Shown: in pieces, positions 47,144 through 60,966 of the stretch
Layout: each line of letters starts with the position of its first letter
Position numbering within the stretch: the first letter of the stretch is position 1
Made by a program: the position numbers and the translations under genes
Origin: Bifidobacterium coryneforme
GTDB lineage: Bacteria > Actinomycetota > Actinomycetes > Actinomycetales > Bifidobacteriaceae
Reading direction: 5' to 3'
Assembly: GCF_000737865.1 (NCBI RefSeq)
Contig: NZ_CP007287.1
Coordinates: forward strand, 1,142,251 to 1,206,250
DNA length: 64,000 nt
The notes under the pieces: generated by a model
The model's database searches: none
What the model saw: the letters and a program-made list of their open reading frames with translations, nothing else
What the model was told of the DNA's origin: nothing

Positions 47144-48118
47144 TCAGTCGCAGAAGGCATCCTTCTCAAGCCGCGCACCACGGGCCCAGTCGATGGCCTT
47201 CATGGCCTTCTTCCCGGCCGCTTTGACCTGCAGCAGCTCCAGGGGTGCCGAAGCGGTCCCCACCCAAATATGCTTCTTGCTCATTCCCAGACGACCGGGT
47301 TTCAGGTCCTCGGGCAGGCCCGGCTGGTCCGGCTGGGCGGGTGCGGTCTCAATCACCTGGACCTGGGTTATCCGGTTGCCGCTTTCCCCATCCTCGTGAA
47401 TCCGGCACCAGGCACCGGGATTGGGGGTGCAGGCCCGAATCTGCCGGTCCGGGGCGAATACGGGCCGATCAAAGCGGATATGGGCATCCTGGCTGGTGAC
47501 CTTCCGCGCCACCTCATAGGCACCCTGGGGTTGTTCAATGGGAAGGGCCCGTCCCTCGGCCAGGGCCTCCAGCGACGCACCAAGCAGATGGGAACCATCC
47601 TCGGCCAGGCGCTCCAGGAGCTGCCCGGACGTCTCGTGGGCCCCGATCTCGACCGTGGACTGGGCAAGGATGGGCCCCTCGTCCATGCCCGGAGTCAGCC
47701 GGAAGACCGTGGCTCCGGTAATCGTCTCGCCGGACCATATGGCACGCTGGACCGGGGCAGCGCCCCTCCACTGGGGCAGGAGAGAGAAATGAAGGTTGTA
47801 CCAGCCACCGGGCATGGCATCCAGAACCGGTCGTTTCAGAATCTTCCCGTAGGCCACGACGGCGGCATACTCGGCTCCCGTCCGTTGGATCGTGTCGATG
47901 AAGTCGGCCTCCCCGGGGTCGGATTCGATGACCGGGATGCCAAGTTCCAAGGCCGCCGCCTTCACCGGACTCGGCTCCAATCTCCGGCCCCTCCCCTTGG
48001 GGGCATCGGGCCTGGTCAGGACGGCCATCACCTGGAAGTGCTCCGGGTCGCCGGCCAGAAGCCTCAGGGACGGCAGGGCCACATCAGGTGTTCCCGCAAA
48101 CAATAACCTCATCACCAT
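47144..48118 (-). CDS. fmt: methionyl-tRNA formyltransferase
   Basis: 324 residues from ATG 48118 (GGAGG about 11 nt upstream; ATG 48112 also possible). The catalytic motif NLHFSLLPQWRGAAPV (Asn108, His110) and TGATVFRLTPGMDEGPIL with the catalytic Asp are intact. The N-terminal Rossmann start RLLFAGTPDVALPSL and the C-terminal OB-like domain are present. It formylates initiator Met-tRNA. It follows a HAD hydrolase gene (69 bases) and precedes arc (139 bases) on the same strand. Confidence 0.96.
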   Translation of the reverse strand: MVMRLLFAGTPDVALPSLRLLAGDPEHFQVMAVLTRPDAPKGRGRRLEPSPVKAAALELGIPVIESDPGEADFIDTIQRTGAEYAAVVAYGKILKRPVLDAMPGGWYNLHFSLLPQWRGAAPVQRAIWSGETITGATVFRLTPGMDEGPILAQSTVEIGAHETSGQLLERLAEDGSHLLGASLEALAEGRALPIEQPQGAYEVARKVTSQDAHIRFDRPVFAPDRQIRACTPNPGAWCRIHEDGESGNRITQVQVIETAPAQPDQPGLPEDLKPGRLGMSKKHIWVGTASAPLELLQVKAAGKKAMKAIDWARGARLEKDAFCD

Positions 48119-48187
48119 GTGGATTCACTCCTCCATAACCTGTCGCGTCCGAAAATACGAATCGGCCCGCGAGAACAACCGTACCTT

Positions 48188-48892
48188 TTACCGGACCCGG
48201 GGAATGTCGAGCCCCGATTCAATCAGCAAGTTCCGCAACTTGTAGGGATCCGTGAAGCAGACGCTCCTGATACCCACCTTGTTGGCCGCAACCACATTCA
48301 TCCCCTTGTCGTCCACGAAGAGGGCATCCTCTGCCCTGATGCCGAACCGCTCAAGGGCATGAAGATAGATATCCGGATGGGGCTTACGCATATGGATGGG
48401 GCCGGATACGACCAGATCATCCAGCTCATGCAGAATGGGGTACTGCCCCCATGCGTAGGGAAAGAGTTCGGTGCCCCAGTTCGACAGACCCCAGACCCCG
48501 ACCCCGGCGGCCTTGAGATCCTTGACCAATACCCTGGCACCGGGAACGGGACCGGTCAGCGAATCAACGAAATTGTCGCAGTAATAGGTGAACATCTCAT
48601 CCCAGGGGGCACCATGGTGTTCCTGGACCCAGGCTTGGGCCTGCGCGCATGGCGCGCCACCGTCCATCATGTTGTTGGCATCGAAGAAACCGGACTTGTC
48701 GTTATCCAGCATGTCCCGTATGGCCTCAGGGCCGTACCGGGACACCATGGCCGCTTCGGGCTTCCAGTAGATCAGGACGTTGCCAAAGTCGAAGATGACC
48801 TGCCTGATGGGCCTGCCCTTGGCTGATTCCGCCTGGTCATCGGCCAGGATGACATCAGTGGGCACTTCAACCTCTCCGGGCCATCCAATCAT
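48188..48892 (-). CDS. HAD-superfamily hydrolase (YihX-like)
   Basis: 234 residues. HAD motif I is VIFDFGNVLIYW, in which the nucleophile Asp is kept but the second Asp is Asn, as in YihX-type sugar phosphatases. Motif II is GLSNWG, motif III uses the lysine in HMRKPHPDIY, and motif IV is ALFVDDKGMN. The cap is the small helical type. An N-terminal extension of ~28 residues precedes motif I. It is probably a cytoplasmic sugar-phosphate or small phosphatase; substrate unknown. It sits between priA and fmt. Confidence 0.9.
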   Translation of the reverse strand: MIGWPGEVEVPTDVILADDQAESAKGRPIRQVIFDFGNVLIYWKPEAAMVSRYGPEAIRDMLDNDKSGFFDANNMMDGGAPCAQAQAWVQEHHGAPWDEMFTYYCDNFVDSLTGPVPGARVLVKDLKAAGVGVWGLSNWGTELFPYAWGQYPILHELDDLVVSGPIHMRKPHPDIYLHALERFGIRAEDALFVDDKGMNVVAANKVGIRSVCFTDPYKLRNLLIESGLDIPRVR

Positions 48893-48962
48893 CGTTCACG
48901 TCACCTTCCTCGCACCTCATCGTCTTTCCCATGCAAGCACGCCTCATAGACCCCGGGATTCG

Positions 48963-51266
48963 CTACGTCAGATCCTTGGGATCCATCTGGAATTTCAATT
49001 CCTCACGTCCTCGTTTGGCGTAGTACTCCGACAGCCCTTCCCTGAGTCGATCGGCCAGGAAGTCACGCTTCTCCAAGGGGACCCGGACCAGGGCCCGGAC
49101 ACGATCCTGGGTCCCCTCCAGCTGCCTGGCCGCAAGGGTCTTCGGGGGTGGAATCGGTACGGGGCCCAGCATGGATGGAACCTCGCCCTCCTCGGTCCGA
49201 AGCAGGGACAGTTCACCCGTGGTCGCCCCGATACGGTCCAGTATCCACATAACGGCCTTGCGTCCGCCCCAGACCGTAGCCAGGGAGCAGGACGGAGGCA
49301 TTCCCGTCATGCGCCTGTCCTCCAGCTCGGCTCCGGCCAGGAGGGGGCTCCTCCATGTAACCAGGGCCTGGGCCAGCTGAGGGTCCGTCTCCCCCAGAAG
49401 GAGGACCTGCCCCCCACTGTCGCGGGACCGGCAAAGGGAGGCCGCACGCATCCAGGACGACAGGGTATCGACACGGGCATCCACACCCAGTGCATACAGG
49501 CTGGTCCACGCGTCCAGTATGGCGACGGCGGCGTATCCTGCCCGATGGGCCTCGGGGAGAGGGTCCTGCCTGGCAGCATCACCATCGCCGTCACCCCTAC
49601 CTCGCTGAATCACAATCGGCTCGGCCCCTGGTGTGGCGATGACCAACCGGGGCTTCTGATCCACCTCGAAGACCGGCCCCCGGGGTTGCCCCGGCGAAGA
49701 GATGAGAATGGGGACGTTACGGAAGAGCATCCGCAGCTCCTGGGCTGTTCCGGCCGCCCCGACCCTGATCACTCGCAGCCGCTCCCCACCGCAGTTCGGG
49801 CAACTCCAGTTGGTGGCCGCTGCACCACACCAGGCGCAACGGGGTGCAGATTCACGGTCGGAGCGGAGTGGTCCTGTACAGCGCGGGCAACGAGCCTGGT
49901 GGTGGCAACGGGCACAACTCAGGGCCTGGCTGTATCCGTCCTGGGGAATCGACAAGAGGACAGGACCATCATCCAAGGCCTTCCGCAGTGCGACGACTGC
50001 GGTGTGGGGTACCCTGGCACCGATTGTGGGGTCGGCCAGACGGGACAGTTCCTCCCTGTTCAGCCATCTGATCCAGGGCAGACGGTCCCTACCCGGGGTG
50101 TGTGCAGAGTCCAAAGAACGAATCGGTCCGGTAACGCCGGAGCCAACCTCCTCGGCCTCCGGAGTACTCTCCCACTGGGAACGGACGCTCCTTGACCGCG
50201 CCAGGGCAAGGAAGACGCCACCATGGGACTTGGCCCGGAGCCTCAGAACCCCCCTGGCATTGGCATAGGGCATCATCCCATCGGCACTCTGATAGGCCGC
50301 GTCGTCCATGACCGCGAACAGGGCCGGACCTTCCACCGGGGCATACATGGCCGCACGGAGCCCGATGACGCATCGAACCTGACCGGAGGCCAGGGCCAGA
50401 TAGGACCGATATCGTTCTGCCGGGGCCATGGAGGAATCCAGGATGGTGTAGTCCCCTGCCCAACCCGGCCCGCTGGGGTCGCCACCGCCTCCTGTCCTAG
50501 GACCGAAAGGCACCAGTCCCAAGGCCTGCAAGGCAGCGGAAAGGCGCTCAACCACCTGCATATCCGGCAGGACCATAACGGCCGACCTCCCGGACAAAAG
50601 GGCAGCGGCCAGGGACCAGGCCGCCAGGTGTTCGGCGCGGCCTGGCCCCGGCCCTATATCGGCAAGGAAGGCGGAGAACCCATCGGATTGCAGGGCCTGG
50701 TCAAACACCTCAAGACGGTCGTAATCCCGATTCAGGTCGGCCCTTGCATCGGTTGCAGCCCGGTCCAGCCCAGCCACCCAGTCAGTGTCGGAGGCCAGCC
50801 TGGGCTGACCTGGAACCAGCTGCTGCTCCTTGTCTATCCGTGCCACCCTGGGGGGTACGGCCAGGCGGAGGATATTGGCCTCTGTACCCCCATAGGCCCG
50901 CGCTATCAGGGTGATGTCTTCCCGCATGGAGTCCGAGACCAGGGCGTGGGGGGTGATGACACGCTCCAGGTAGCGAAGGGACGACTCGGGAACCTCACTG
51001 GTCGACTGCCGCCCCCAGATCACCCCGTTGATCAGTTGACGTCCAAAGCGGACCCTGACCAGGGACCCAGGTTGTGCACCCTTGTCCTGATCCTGGTCGA
51101 CGAGATAGTCAAAGGTGCCCCCCAAGTGGGTTGCCTGGACGTTCAGGACCACCTGGGCCACCGGATCCTGGCCGGCAGGGGTTCGGCGCCTTGCAACGCG
51201 TGGCTTGCGCGGCTTCCCCTGGGCAAGACCATCCAGGACAAGCTGTTGGGCATCAGCCTCACTCAT
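48963..51266 (-). CDS. priA: primosomal protein PriA, helicase motifs degenerate
   Basis: 767 residues from ATG 51266 with AGGAGG upstream. The N-terminal DNA-binding domain (VVLNVQATHLGGTFDYLVD) and the zinc site are clear: CARCHHQARCPRC followed by CAWCGAAATNWSCPNCGG, eight cysteines in pairs. The Walker A position reads DIGPGPGRAEH, without the Gly-Lys-Thr/Ser core, and the DEAH position reads VMDDAAYQ. ATPase/helicase activity is therefore unlikely. This matches the known actinobacterial form of PriA. It probably acts as a structural factor in replication restart. Confidence 0.93.
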   Translation of the reverse strand: MSEADAQQLVLDGLAQGKPRKPRVARRRTPAGQDPVAQVVLNVQATHLGGTFDYLVDQDQDKGAQPGSLVRVRFGRQLINGVIWGRQSTSEVPESSLRYLERVITPHALVSDSMREDITLIARAYGGTEANILRLAVPPRVARIDKEQQLVPGQPRLASDTDWVAGLDRAATDARADLNRDYDRLEVFDQALQSDGFSAFLADIGPGPGRAEHLAAWSLAAALLSGRSAVMVLPDMQVVERLSAALQALGLVPFGPRTGGGGDPSGPGWAGDYTILDSSMAPAERYRSYLALASGQVRCVIGLRAAMYAPVEGPALFAVMDDAAYQSADGMMPYANARGVLRLRAKSHGGVFLALARSRSVRSQWESTPEAEEVGSGVTGPIRSLDSAHTPGRDRLPWIRWLNREELSRLADPTIGARVPHTAVVALRKALDDGPVLLSIPQDGYSQALSCARCHHQARCPRCTGPLRSDRESAPRCAWCGAAATNWSCPNCGGERLRVIRVGAAGTAQELRMLFRNVPILISSPGQPRGPVFEVDQKPRLVIATPGAEPIVIQRGRGDGDGDAARQDPLPEAHRAGYAAVAILDAWTSLYALGVDARVDTLSSWMRAASLCRSRDSGGQVLLLGETDPQLAQALVTWRSPLLAGAELEDRRMTGMPPSCSLATVWGGRKAVMWILDRIGATTGELSLLRTEEGEVPSMLGPVPIPPPKTLAARQLEGTQDRVRALVRVPLEKRDFLADRLREGLSEYYAKRGREELKFQMDPKDLT

Positions 51267-51450
51267 CGGCTCCGACCTCCTAACGTGCTTCTTATAATGC
51301 CGGGTTCATGACCCGGTGGGCGGCCTGCCTCCAGGATATCCGCACCGACGCTTATTCGTGCCTCCAAAAATCCTGATGCGGAATCGGCACCTACCGGGAA
51401 GGGCCTGCCCCCGCTCCCTCATCGACTACACCAGACCCTGATATGAAAGA

Positions 51451-51490
51451 ACCACGACCGCCCCAGGTTCCTCCAGGAGTGCATCGTGGT
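51451..51490 (-). terminator. metK terminator
   Basis: On the minus strand ACCACGA pairs with TCGTGGT around a long internal hairpin (CCTGGAGG/ACCTGGGG region). The stem is followed by TCTTT. It lies 21 bases after the metK stop. The rest of the 245-base gap to priA shows nothing I can name beyond the priA ribosome site. Confidence 0.55.
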
Positions 51491-51510
51491 CCGTGGATTC
51501 CTTGTGGTCC

Positions 51511-52731
51511 TTACCTGTCCATGCCGACGGCGGCCTTGAGTTCATCGACCTTGTCGGTCCGCTCCCAGGTGAAATCGGGATCGTTACGTCCGAAGTGCCC
51601 ATAGGCCGCGGTCTTTGAATAGATGGGACGGAGGAGGTCAAGCTCATCGATGATGGCGGCGGGCCTCAGGTCGAAGACCGTGCGGACGGCCTGCTGAATC
51701 CGCTCGCGGGTCACCCCCTCCTCGGTGCCGTATGTCTCAACGTTGACGCTCACCGGATCAGCCACCCCGATGGCGTAGGCCACCTGGACCTCGACGCGAT
51801 GAGCCAGACCGGCGGCAACGATGTTCTTGGCTACCCAGCGAGCCGCATAGGCCGCGGAACGGTCGACCTTGCTCGGATCCTTGCCCGAGAAGGCTCCGCC
51901 ACCATGATGGGCAGCCCCACCATAGGTATCGACGATAATCTTGCGACCGGTCAGACCAGCGTCAGCGGCAGGGCCGCCCAGAATGAAGGAACCGGTAGGG
52001 TTGACCAGGATGCGGTATCCCTGGTGTTCGATGGAATCACCACACACCTCGTCAAGGACAGGGGTGATGACATGCTCCACAAGCTGGTCCAGCAACCAGT
52101 CATGGTCAACCTCGGGGTCGTGCTGGGTCGAGATGAGAACCGTGTCGACGCGAACCGGTCGGTCGTTCTCGTCATATTCGATGGTGACCTGGGTCTTCCC
52201 ATCGGGACGTAGGTGGGGGACGATATCCTCCTTGCGAACCTGGGACAGGCGGTAGGACAGTTTATGAGCCAGATAAATTGGGAGGGGCATCAAGGTGTCG
52301 GTCTCGTCGCAGGCGTATCCGAACATGACGCCCTGATCGCCCGCCCCCTGGGACTCGTACCGCTCCTCACGGGTGGCCGCGCTCTCCTGGGTTCCGCTCA
52401 GACGGGCCACGCCCTGGTTGATTTCCTGGCTCTGCTCACTCAAGGATACGGTGACACCGCAGGAGTCGGCGTCCAGACCAATTTCAGAGGAGGTGTATCC
52501 GATCCGACGCAGGACCGAACGAACCTGGCTCTGAATGTCGGTATAGCCCTGCGAGGAGACCTCTCCGAAAATCAGGAAAAGCCCGGTCGCGGCAGAAGTC
52601 TCCACAGCAACATGGGAGTGGGGGTCCTGAGCTATCAGATCGTCGAGGATGGCATCCGAAATCTGATCGCATACCTTGTCGGGATGCCCCTCCGTCACGG
52701 ATTCAGCCGAAATCAACCGTCGCTCTGCCAT
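51511..52731 (-). CDS. metK: S-adenosylmethionine synthetase
   Basis: 406 residues from ATG 52731 ([19 protein letters not shown]), with GAGGTGG 5 nt upstream. The ATP motif GHPDKVCDQ (His16) opens the protein. The signatures [12 protein letters not shown] and [16 protein letters not shown] are intact. It makes the methyl donor SAM from methionine and ATP. rpoZ lies 98 bases upstream on the same strand. I see no SAM-riboswitch pattern in that gap. Confidence 0.97.
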   Translation of the reverse strand: MAERRLISAESVTEGHPDKVCDQISDAILDDLIAQDPHSHVAVETSAATGLFLIFGEVSSQGYTDIQSQVRSVLRRIGYTSSEIGLDADSCGVTVSLSEQSQEINQGVARLSGTQESAATREERYESQGAGDQGVMFGYACDETDTLMPLPIYLAHKLSYRLSQVRKEDIVPHLRPDGKTQVTIEYDENDRPVRVDTVLISTQHDPEVDHDWLLDQLVEHVITPVLDEVCGDSIEHQGYRILVNPTGSFILGGPAADAGLTGRKIIVDTYGGAAHHGGGAFSGKDPSKVDRSAAYAARWVAKNIVAAGLAHRVEVQVAYAIGVADPVSVNVETYGTEEGVTRERIQQAVRTVFDLRPAAIIDELDLLRPIYSKTAAYGHFGRNDPDFTWERTDKVDELKAAVGMDR

Positions 52732-52829
52732 TACAACCACCTCTTGCTTTCTGCGTGAACGACCGACTCAGCCGTGGGACGCTTCGATTCCCGAGCCTTC
52801 CCCGTATATACCGGTGTATAAGGGCAGAC

Positions 52830-53114
52830 TCAGTTGCCTTCGCTCAGATCATCCTCGCCCAGGGTCTCCTCCAGCAGTCCTTCATCGATCTCACGGAAGG
52901 CGATGGAGAGGGGCTTTTCCTGGTTCTGGTATTCGACCAGGGGGCCGACGTTCTGCAGCAGGCCCTCGTTGAGCTGGGTGAAGTAGGAATTGATCTGGCG
53001 GGCGCGCTTGGCCGCAAAGATGGACAGGGCGTACTTCGAATCGGCGTGCTGCATCAGATCGTCGATGGGAGGATTCGCAAATCCCTGTGGATGGGGCTCG
53101 GTGCCAAATGCCAT
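52830..53114 (-). CDS. rpoZ: RNA polymerase omega subunit
   Basis: 94 residues from ATG 53114 ([20 protein letters not shown]), with GGAG 9-10 nt upstream. The conserved core [19 protein letters not shown] (about 32-50) and the [13 protein letters not shown] region match actinobacterial omega. It helps assemble RNA polymerase. It is followed by metK, as often seen in Actinobacteria. Usually gmk stands right before rpoZ; here ilvD on the opposite strand is inserted between them. Confidence 0.95.
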   Translation of the reverse strand: MAFGTEPHPQGFANPPIDDLMQHADSKYALSIFAAKRARQINSYFTQLNEGLLQNVGPLVEYQNQEKPLSIAFREIDEGLLEETLGEDDLSEGN

Positions 53115-53280
53115 AAGTTCATACTCCAATTCAAGTGGATGAACAACCGTTCAATCGGTCACGATTCTACCGCTCAGGTTGGATATTCGGAATGAGTGTT
53201 CACATCCGGACGAAGATTGCCGTATTCCACTATGCGGCCATGCTCCGGCACGGTCCTGGCCCGGTCACTTGAATAAGAAT

Positions 53281-55140
53281 ATGCAGATGAGATCAGCCAA
53301 GTTGATGAAGGAACGTGAGTTCGCGGGCGCCCGTGCTCTCTATCGTGCCGCCGGCGTCAAGGGTGAGGACTTCGGCAAGCCCATCGTGGCCATCGCCAAT
53401 TCCTTCTCGGAGTTCGTTCCCGGCCACGTCCACCTGAACAAGGTGGGCCGACTGGTCTCCAAGGCCGTTCAGGCAGCGGGTGGCATTCCCCGGGAGTTCA
53501 ACACCATAGCCGTCGATGACGGCATCGCCATGGGCCACACCGGCATGTTGTACTCCCTTCCCTCCCGGGACATCATCGCGGACGCCGTCGAGTACTCGGT
53601 CAACGCCCACTGTGCCGATGCCCTGATCTGCATCTCCAACTGCGACAAGATCACTCCTGGCATGCTCATGGCGGCACTGCGGCTTAACATACCAACGGTT
53701 TTCGTCTCCGGAGGCCCCATGGAATCCGGCCGAACGGTCATGCCTGATGGAACGGTCAAGGAGAACACCGACCTGATCGACGTCATGTACGCTTCGGCCG
53801 ACGACGCCGTCGACGACGAGGGGATCCTGGCCCTGGAGAAGTCCGTCTGCCCAACATGCGGCTCCTGTGCAGGGATGTTCACCGCCAATTCCATGAACTG
53901 CCTGACCGAGGCGATGGGCCTGGCCCTGCCCGGCAACGGCACCACCCTGGCTTCCCACACAGCCAGGAAGATGCTCTTCGAAAAGGCCGGCAGGATGGTG
54001 GTCGAAATCGCCAACCGGTACTACCAGGAGGACGACGAATCGGTACTCCCCCGGGCCATCGCCACCAAGGAGGCCTTCGAGAACGCCATGACCATGGATG
54101 TGGCCATGGGAGGGTCCACCAACACGGTCCTGCACATTCTGGCCGCGGCCCAATCCGCCGACGTGGACTTCACCCTCGACGACATCGAGCGCATCTCCCA
54201 TACGGTCCCCTGCATCTGCAAGGCATCGCCGTCAGGCGACTGGGAGATATCCGATGTCCACAGGGCCGGGGGCATCTGCGGCATCCTGGGCGAGCTCGAC
54301 CGGGGCGGCGCCCTGCACAGGAACACCCATTCCATCGACTACCCCGACCTGGAATCCAAACTCGGAGAGTGGGACATCATGCGCCCCACCTGCCTGGATG
54401 AGGCCAAGGAGCTCTACCACGCGGCACCCGGGCACATCACCTCCCCCGAGCCCTTCAACCAGTCCAAGGAATGGGACGATCTGGATACGGACAGGGTCCA
54501 CGGAGCCATCCACGACCTGGAACACCCTGCGGTAACGGAGGGTGGTCTGGCCATTCTCCGGGGCAATCTGGCACCCGACGGGTGTGTGGTCAAGACCGCC
54601 GGTGTTCCAAAGGAGATATGGAACTTCCGCGGGCCGGCCCTGGTGGTGGAGTCCCAGGAGCAGGCCGTCGAAGTCATTCTGAACGGCACCCTGAAGAAGG
54701 GCCAGGCCCTGGTCATCCGCTACGAGGGTCCCAAGGGTGGACCCGGTATGCAGGAGATGCTCTACCCGACCTCCTTCGTCAAAGGCAAGGGTATCGGCAA
54801 GGATGTGGCGCTTCTGACCGACGGGCGGTACTCCGGCGGCTCCTCGGGTCTTTCCATCGGGCACATCGCCCCCGAGGCGGCGAACAAGGGACCCATCGCC
54901 CTGATCCGCACCGGTGACATGATCAGCATAGACATCCCCAACCGGCGGGTGGACGTGGAGCTGACCGATGAGGAGATGAACCAACGACGCGCGGAGGTGG
55001 AGGCCGGTGACGGCTATGTGGCCCACCGCGACAGGAAGGTCTCCCTGGCCCTCAAGGCATACGCGGCCTTCGCCAGGTCCGCCGACAAGGGTGCCACCAG
55101 GGACCCCGAACTGATTAACAGGCTCTCCGGGTTGGAGTGA
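53281..55140 (+). CDS. ilvD: dihydroxy-acid dehydratase
   Basis: 619 residues from ATG 53281 ([20 protein letters not shown]); ATG 53287 is an alternative. The iron-sulfur cysteines lie in [11 protein letters not shown] (Cys121) and [12 protein letters not shown] (Cys190-196), together with the conserved Lys123. The C-terminal signature [19 protein letters not shown] is intact. It catalyses the third step of valine/isoleucine synthesis. It stands alone, divergent from rpoZ, between two genes (rpoZ and gmk) that are neighbours in many related genomes. A large hairpin lies behind it. Confidence 0.97.
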   Translation: MQMRSAKLMKEREFAGARALYRAAGVKGEDFGKPIVAIANSFSEFVPGHVHLNKVGRLVSKAVQAAGGIPREFNTIAVDDGIAMGHTGMLYSLPSRDIIADAVEYSVNAHCADALICISNCDKITPGMLMAALRLNIPTVFVSGGPMESGRTVMPDGTVKENTDLIDVMYASADDAVDDEGILALEKSVCPTCGSCAGMFTANSMNCLTEAMGLALPGNGTTLASHTARKMLFEKAGRMVVEIANRYYQEDDESVLPRAIATKEAFENAMTMDVAMGGSTNTVLHILAAAQSADVDFTLDDIERISHTVPCICKASPSGDWEISDVHRAGGICGILGELDRGGALHRNTHSIDYPDLESKLGEWDIMRPTCLDEAKELYHAAPGHITSPEPFNQSKEWDDLDTDRVHGAIHDLEHPAVTEGGLAILRGNLAPDGCVVKTAGVPKEIWNFRGPALVVESQEQAVEVILNGTLKKGQALVIRYEGPKGGPGMQEMLYPTSFVKGKGIGKDVALLTDGRYSGGSSGLSIGHIAPEAANKGPIALIRTGDMISIDIPNRRVDVELTDEEMNQRRAEVEAGDGYVAHRDRKVSLALKAYAAFARSADKGATRDPELINRLSGLE

Positions 55141-55153
55141 TTGCACAGTAACC

Positions 55154-55209
55154 CGATATTGCAAGTGCCACACCGGTATTCGGAAACCAGTGCGGCACTT
55201 GCAATATCG
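55154..55209. repeat. long inverted repeat after ilvD
   Basis: A 16-bp perfect stem (CGATATTGCAAGTGCC at 55154-55169 with its complement at 55194-55209) is extended after one mismatch by CAC/GTG. The loop is about 18 nt. The stem is longer and more A/T-balanced than a typical terminator here, and no T-tract follows. It lies between convergent ilvD and gmk and may stop both. Confidence 0.7.
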
Positions 55210-55285
55210 CTCTCGGAGAGCGGGGACCGCGCAGGCCGGGCAGACGGTCGGGAACCTTGCGCCCCTGACTGCGGATCACCGCATA

Positions 55286-55927
55286 TCAGGCCGGGAGGTC
55301 ATACTCCCGACTGATAATCTGCCAGAGCGCATCGGAGGCCTTCTCCACGGAGTCATTGACGACGACCTCATCGAACTGGTCCTTTGCCGCCAGCTCGACC
55401 TTGGCGGTCTCCAGACGCTTTTTACGCTGCTCCTCGTTTTCGGTCCCCCGCTTGTTCAGTCGAATGACCAGATCGTCGAAGGTGGGCGGGGCCAGGAAGA
55501 CATAGACCACATCCAGACCCAGCTCCTCGGCGCGTTGACGTACCCGCTGCGCCCCCTGGAGGTCGATTTCGAGAACGGTGGGCACCCCTGCCTCCATATG
55601 CTCCAGAACAGGCTTGAGCGGGGTGGCGTAGTGCGACATGCCATGCACCAGGGCACTTTCAAGGAACTCGCCGGCCTTGTCCTTCCGGGCGAACTCCTCT
55701 TCATCCATGAACCAGTAGGTAATACCGTTGCTCTCACCCGGGCGGGGTGCGCGGGTCGTGGCCGAGACCGAAACCCATATCTGCGGGTGTGCCGCGCGCA
55801 GTGCCGCCTCTACGGTCCCCTTGCCGACCGCCGTCGGACCGGTCAGGACAATCAGCCTCCTACGCCCCTTGCCCTGGGTGAGAATCCCTTGATCTGATTC
55901 CCTGACGGCGTCACTGCTAGCTGACAT
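55286..55927 (-). CDS. gmk: guanylate kinase
   Basis: 213 residues from ATG 55927 (MSASSDAVRESDQG), with GGAAAGGAAG upstream. Walker A is VLTGPTAVGKGTV (about 28-40), followed by VSATTRAPRPGESNGITYWF, the GMP-binding region, and EIDLQGAQRVR. It converts GMP to GDP. It follows carB, separated by a very strong hairpin, so it probably has its own promoter or is partly read through. It converges with ilvD. Confidence 0.96.
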   Translation of the reverse strand: MSASSDAVRESDQGILTQGKGRRRLIVLTGPTAVGKGTVEAALRAAHPQIWVSVSATTRAPRPGESNGITYWFMDEEEFARKDKAGEFLESALVHGMSHYATPLKPVLEHMEAGVPTVLEIDLQGAQRVRQRAEELGLDVVYVFLAPPTFDDLVIRLNKRGTENEEQRKKRLETAKVELAAKDQFDEVVVNDSVEKASDALWQIISREYDLPA

Positions 55928-55979
55928 GAATCTTCCTTTCCGCAGACGGCCCTGATGAGCACCTACACAGCCAGAATAG

Positions 55980-56028
55980 CGGGGACCGGGAACGGATCGG
56001 GGCACTGCCCATCCGTTCCCGGTCCCCG
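55980..56028 (-). terminator. very strong hairpin after carB
   Basis: An 18-bp perfect stem (55980-55997 with 56011-56028), G+C-rich. The 13-nt loop itself contains GGGCA-C-TGCCC, so almost the whole element can pair. It lies 88 bases after the carB stop and 53 bases before gmk. The T-tract is weak. Confidence 0.75.
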
Positions 56029-56116
56029 TGGCAAACCAATCATCCGGGCCTGCCCCTACCTCATCGGTGCAGGACGACCAACCGGTTCGGTTCCGGTCCT
56101 ATGACCAGGCTCCGGC

Positions 56117-59489
<3,373 letters not shown>

Positions 59490-59497
<8 letters not shown>

Positions 59498-60719
59498 GTG
59501 CCTTCCCTCCCTTGGCGTTCCGCATCAGATCGACAAACCGGTCGAACAGGTAGGAGGCATCGTGCGGCCCAGCCGCCGCCTCCGGATGGTATTGGACCGA
59601 GAAGGCCGGAATGTCAAGGCACTCCAGTCCTTCCACCACATCATCGTTCAGGTCGATGTGAGAGACGCGGACGCGACCATAACGACCGTCTCCGTAAGGG
59701 GCCGGAACCGGCTCGCCCTTGGGGGCATCCACGGCGAATCCGTGGTTGTGGGCGGTTATCTCCACCTTGCCGGTCGTCAGGTCCATGACCGGCTGGTTGA
59801 TGCCACGATGACCGAATTTGAGCTTGTAGGTATCGAATCCCAGAGCACGCCCCAGGAGCTGATTGCCGAGGCAGATCCCGAAGAAGGGCAGCCCGGCATC
59901 CAGGACCTGTCTGAGGAGCGACACCTCTTCGTTTGCGGTCGAAGGGTCGCCTGGACCGTTGGAGAAGAAGACCCCGTCAGGCCCCAGGGCCCGTATCTCC
60001 TCGATGGTGGCATCTACGGGAAGCACGTGGACCCTGCACCCACGCTCAGCCAGCCGGTAAGGTGTCATGGACTTGATTCCCAAATCCACCGCCGCCACCG
60101 TGCAGACGGGCTCTTTCCCCTCATGGTCTCCGACCGGTTCGACGATATAGGATCCATCCGTGCTGACCTCGCCGGTCAGGTGGGACCCACTCATCTGGGG
60201 GGCCGAACGGACCTCATCGAGGAGTTCCTGCATGGTTCTGGGCATGCCGCCATCGTTGAGCATGATGTCCGGGCCTGAAAAAATGCCGGCCCGCATAACA
60301 CCTGCAGAACGCAAGTGCCGCACGAGCCGGCGAGTGTCTATGTGACTGATACCGACGATGCCCTGATCGACCAGTTGGTCATGGAGACTGCCCCGGGCCC
60401 GCCAGTTGCTGACGTTGGGGCTGGGTTCCCGGACCGCGTATCCAGCCACCCAGATCCTGTCCGACTCCCCGTCCTGGTCGTTGACACCGGTATTGCCGAT
60501 GTGGGGGAAGGTCTGTACGACGATCTGCCGAGCATAGCTGGGATCCGTCAGGGTTTCCTGATACCCCGTCATCCCGGTCGAGAAAACAATTTCACCTATG
60601 GTAGTGCCCACCGCTCCGAAGCTTCTCCCCAGGTACACTTCCCCATCCTCAAGGATGAGCAAGGCCCGATTGGAAAAACGGCTATCGGAGGTGATGGCGT
60701 TGGTGTCCTTCAGGTTCAC
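59490..60719 (-). CDS. carA: carbamoyl-phosphate synthase small chain
   Basis: 409 residues from GTG 60719 (reads [14 protein letters not shown]), with AAGGGGG 4-5 nt upstream. The N-terminal CPSase domain ([31 protein letters not shown]) is followed by a class I glutamine amidotransferase with Cys in [12 protein letters not shown] and the His-Glu pair in [10 protein letters not shown]. It releases ammonia from glutamine for CarB. It overlaps carB. I see no pyrimidine- or arginine-responsive element in the ~250-base gap upstream beyond the nusB terminator. Confidence 0.96.
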
Positions 60720-60893
60720 CGAACCCCCTTGATTACCGTGGATATTCGAAACCACACTAGTCAGACCCGTGGATAACAACCACGCATCCGAATCACCCAG
60801 CAGAGATCCTTTTCCACTTCCGCATCCGCTGTGGTTCCCCACCATTTGACGGGCCGAAACGGACGGCCGCAGACACGTCATACAAACAGGAAC

Positions 60894-60930
60894 GCGCGAC
60901 GGCCCGGCTGTATCCGCCAGGCCGCCGCGC
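60894..60930 (-). terminator. nusB terminator
   Basis: GCGCG-A-CGGCC (60894-60904) pairs with GGCCG-C-CGCGC (60920-60930), with one central mismatch. On the minus strand it is followed by a T-rich run. It lies 37 bases after nusB. Confidence 0.65.
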
Positions 60931-60966
60931 TTTCAGTATCGGCGAGCCATGTCACATCACGATGGT

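Noticed and set aside
52732..52830. Possible SAM riboswitch upstream of metK
   Set aside because: The 98-base gap lacks the conserved helices of the SAM families; only A/T-rich promoter-like sequence and a ribosome site are visible.
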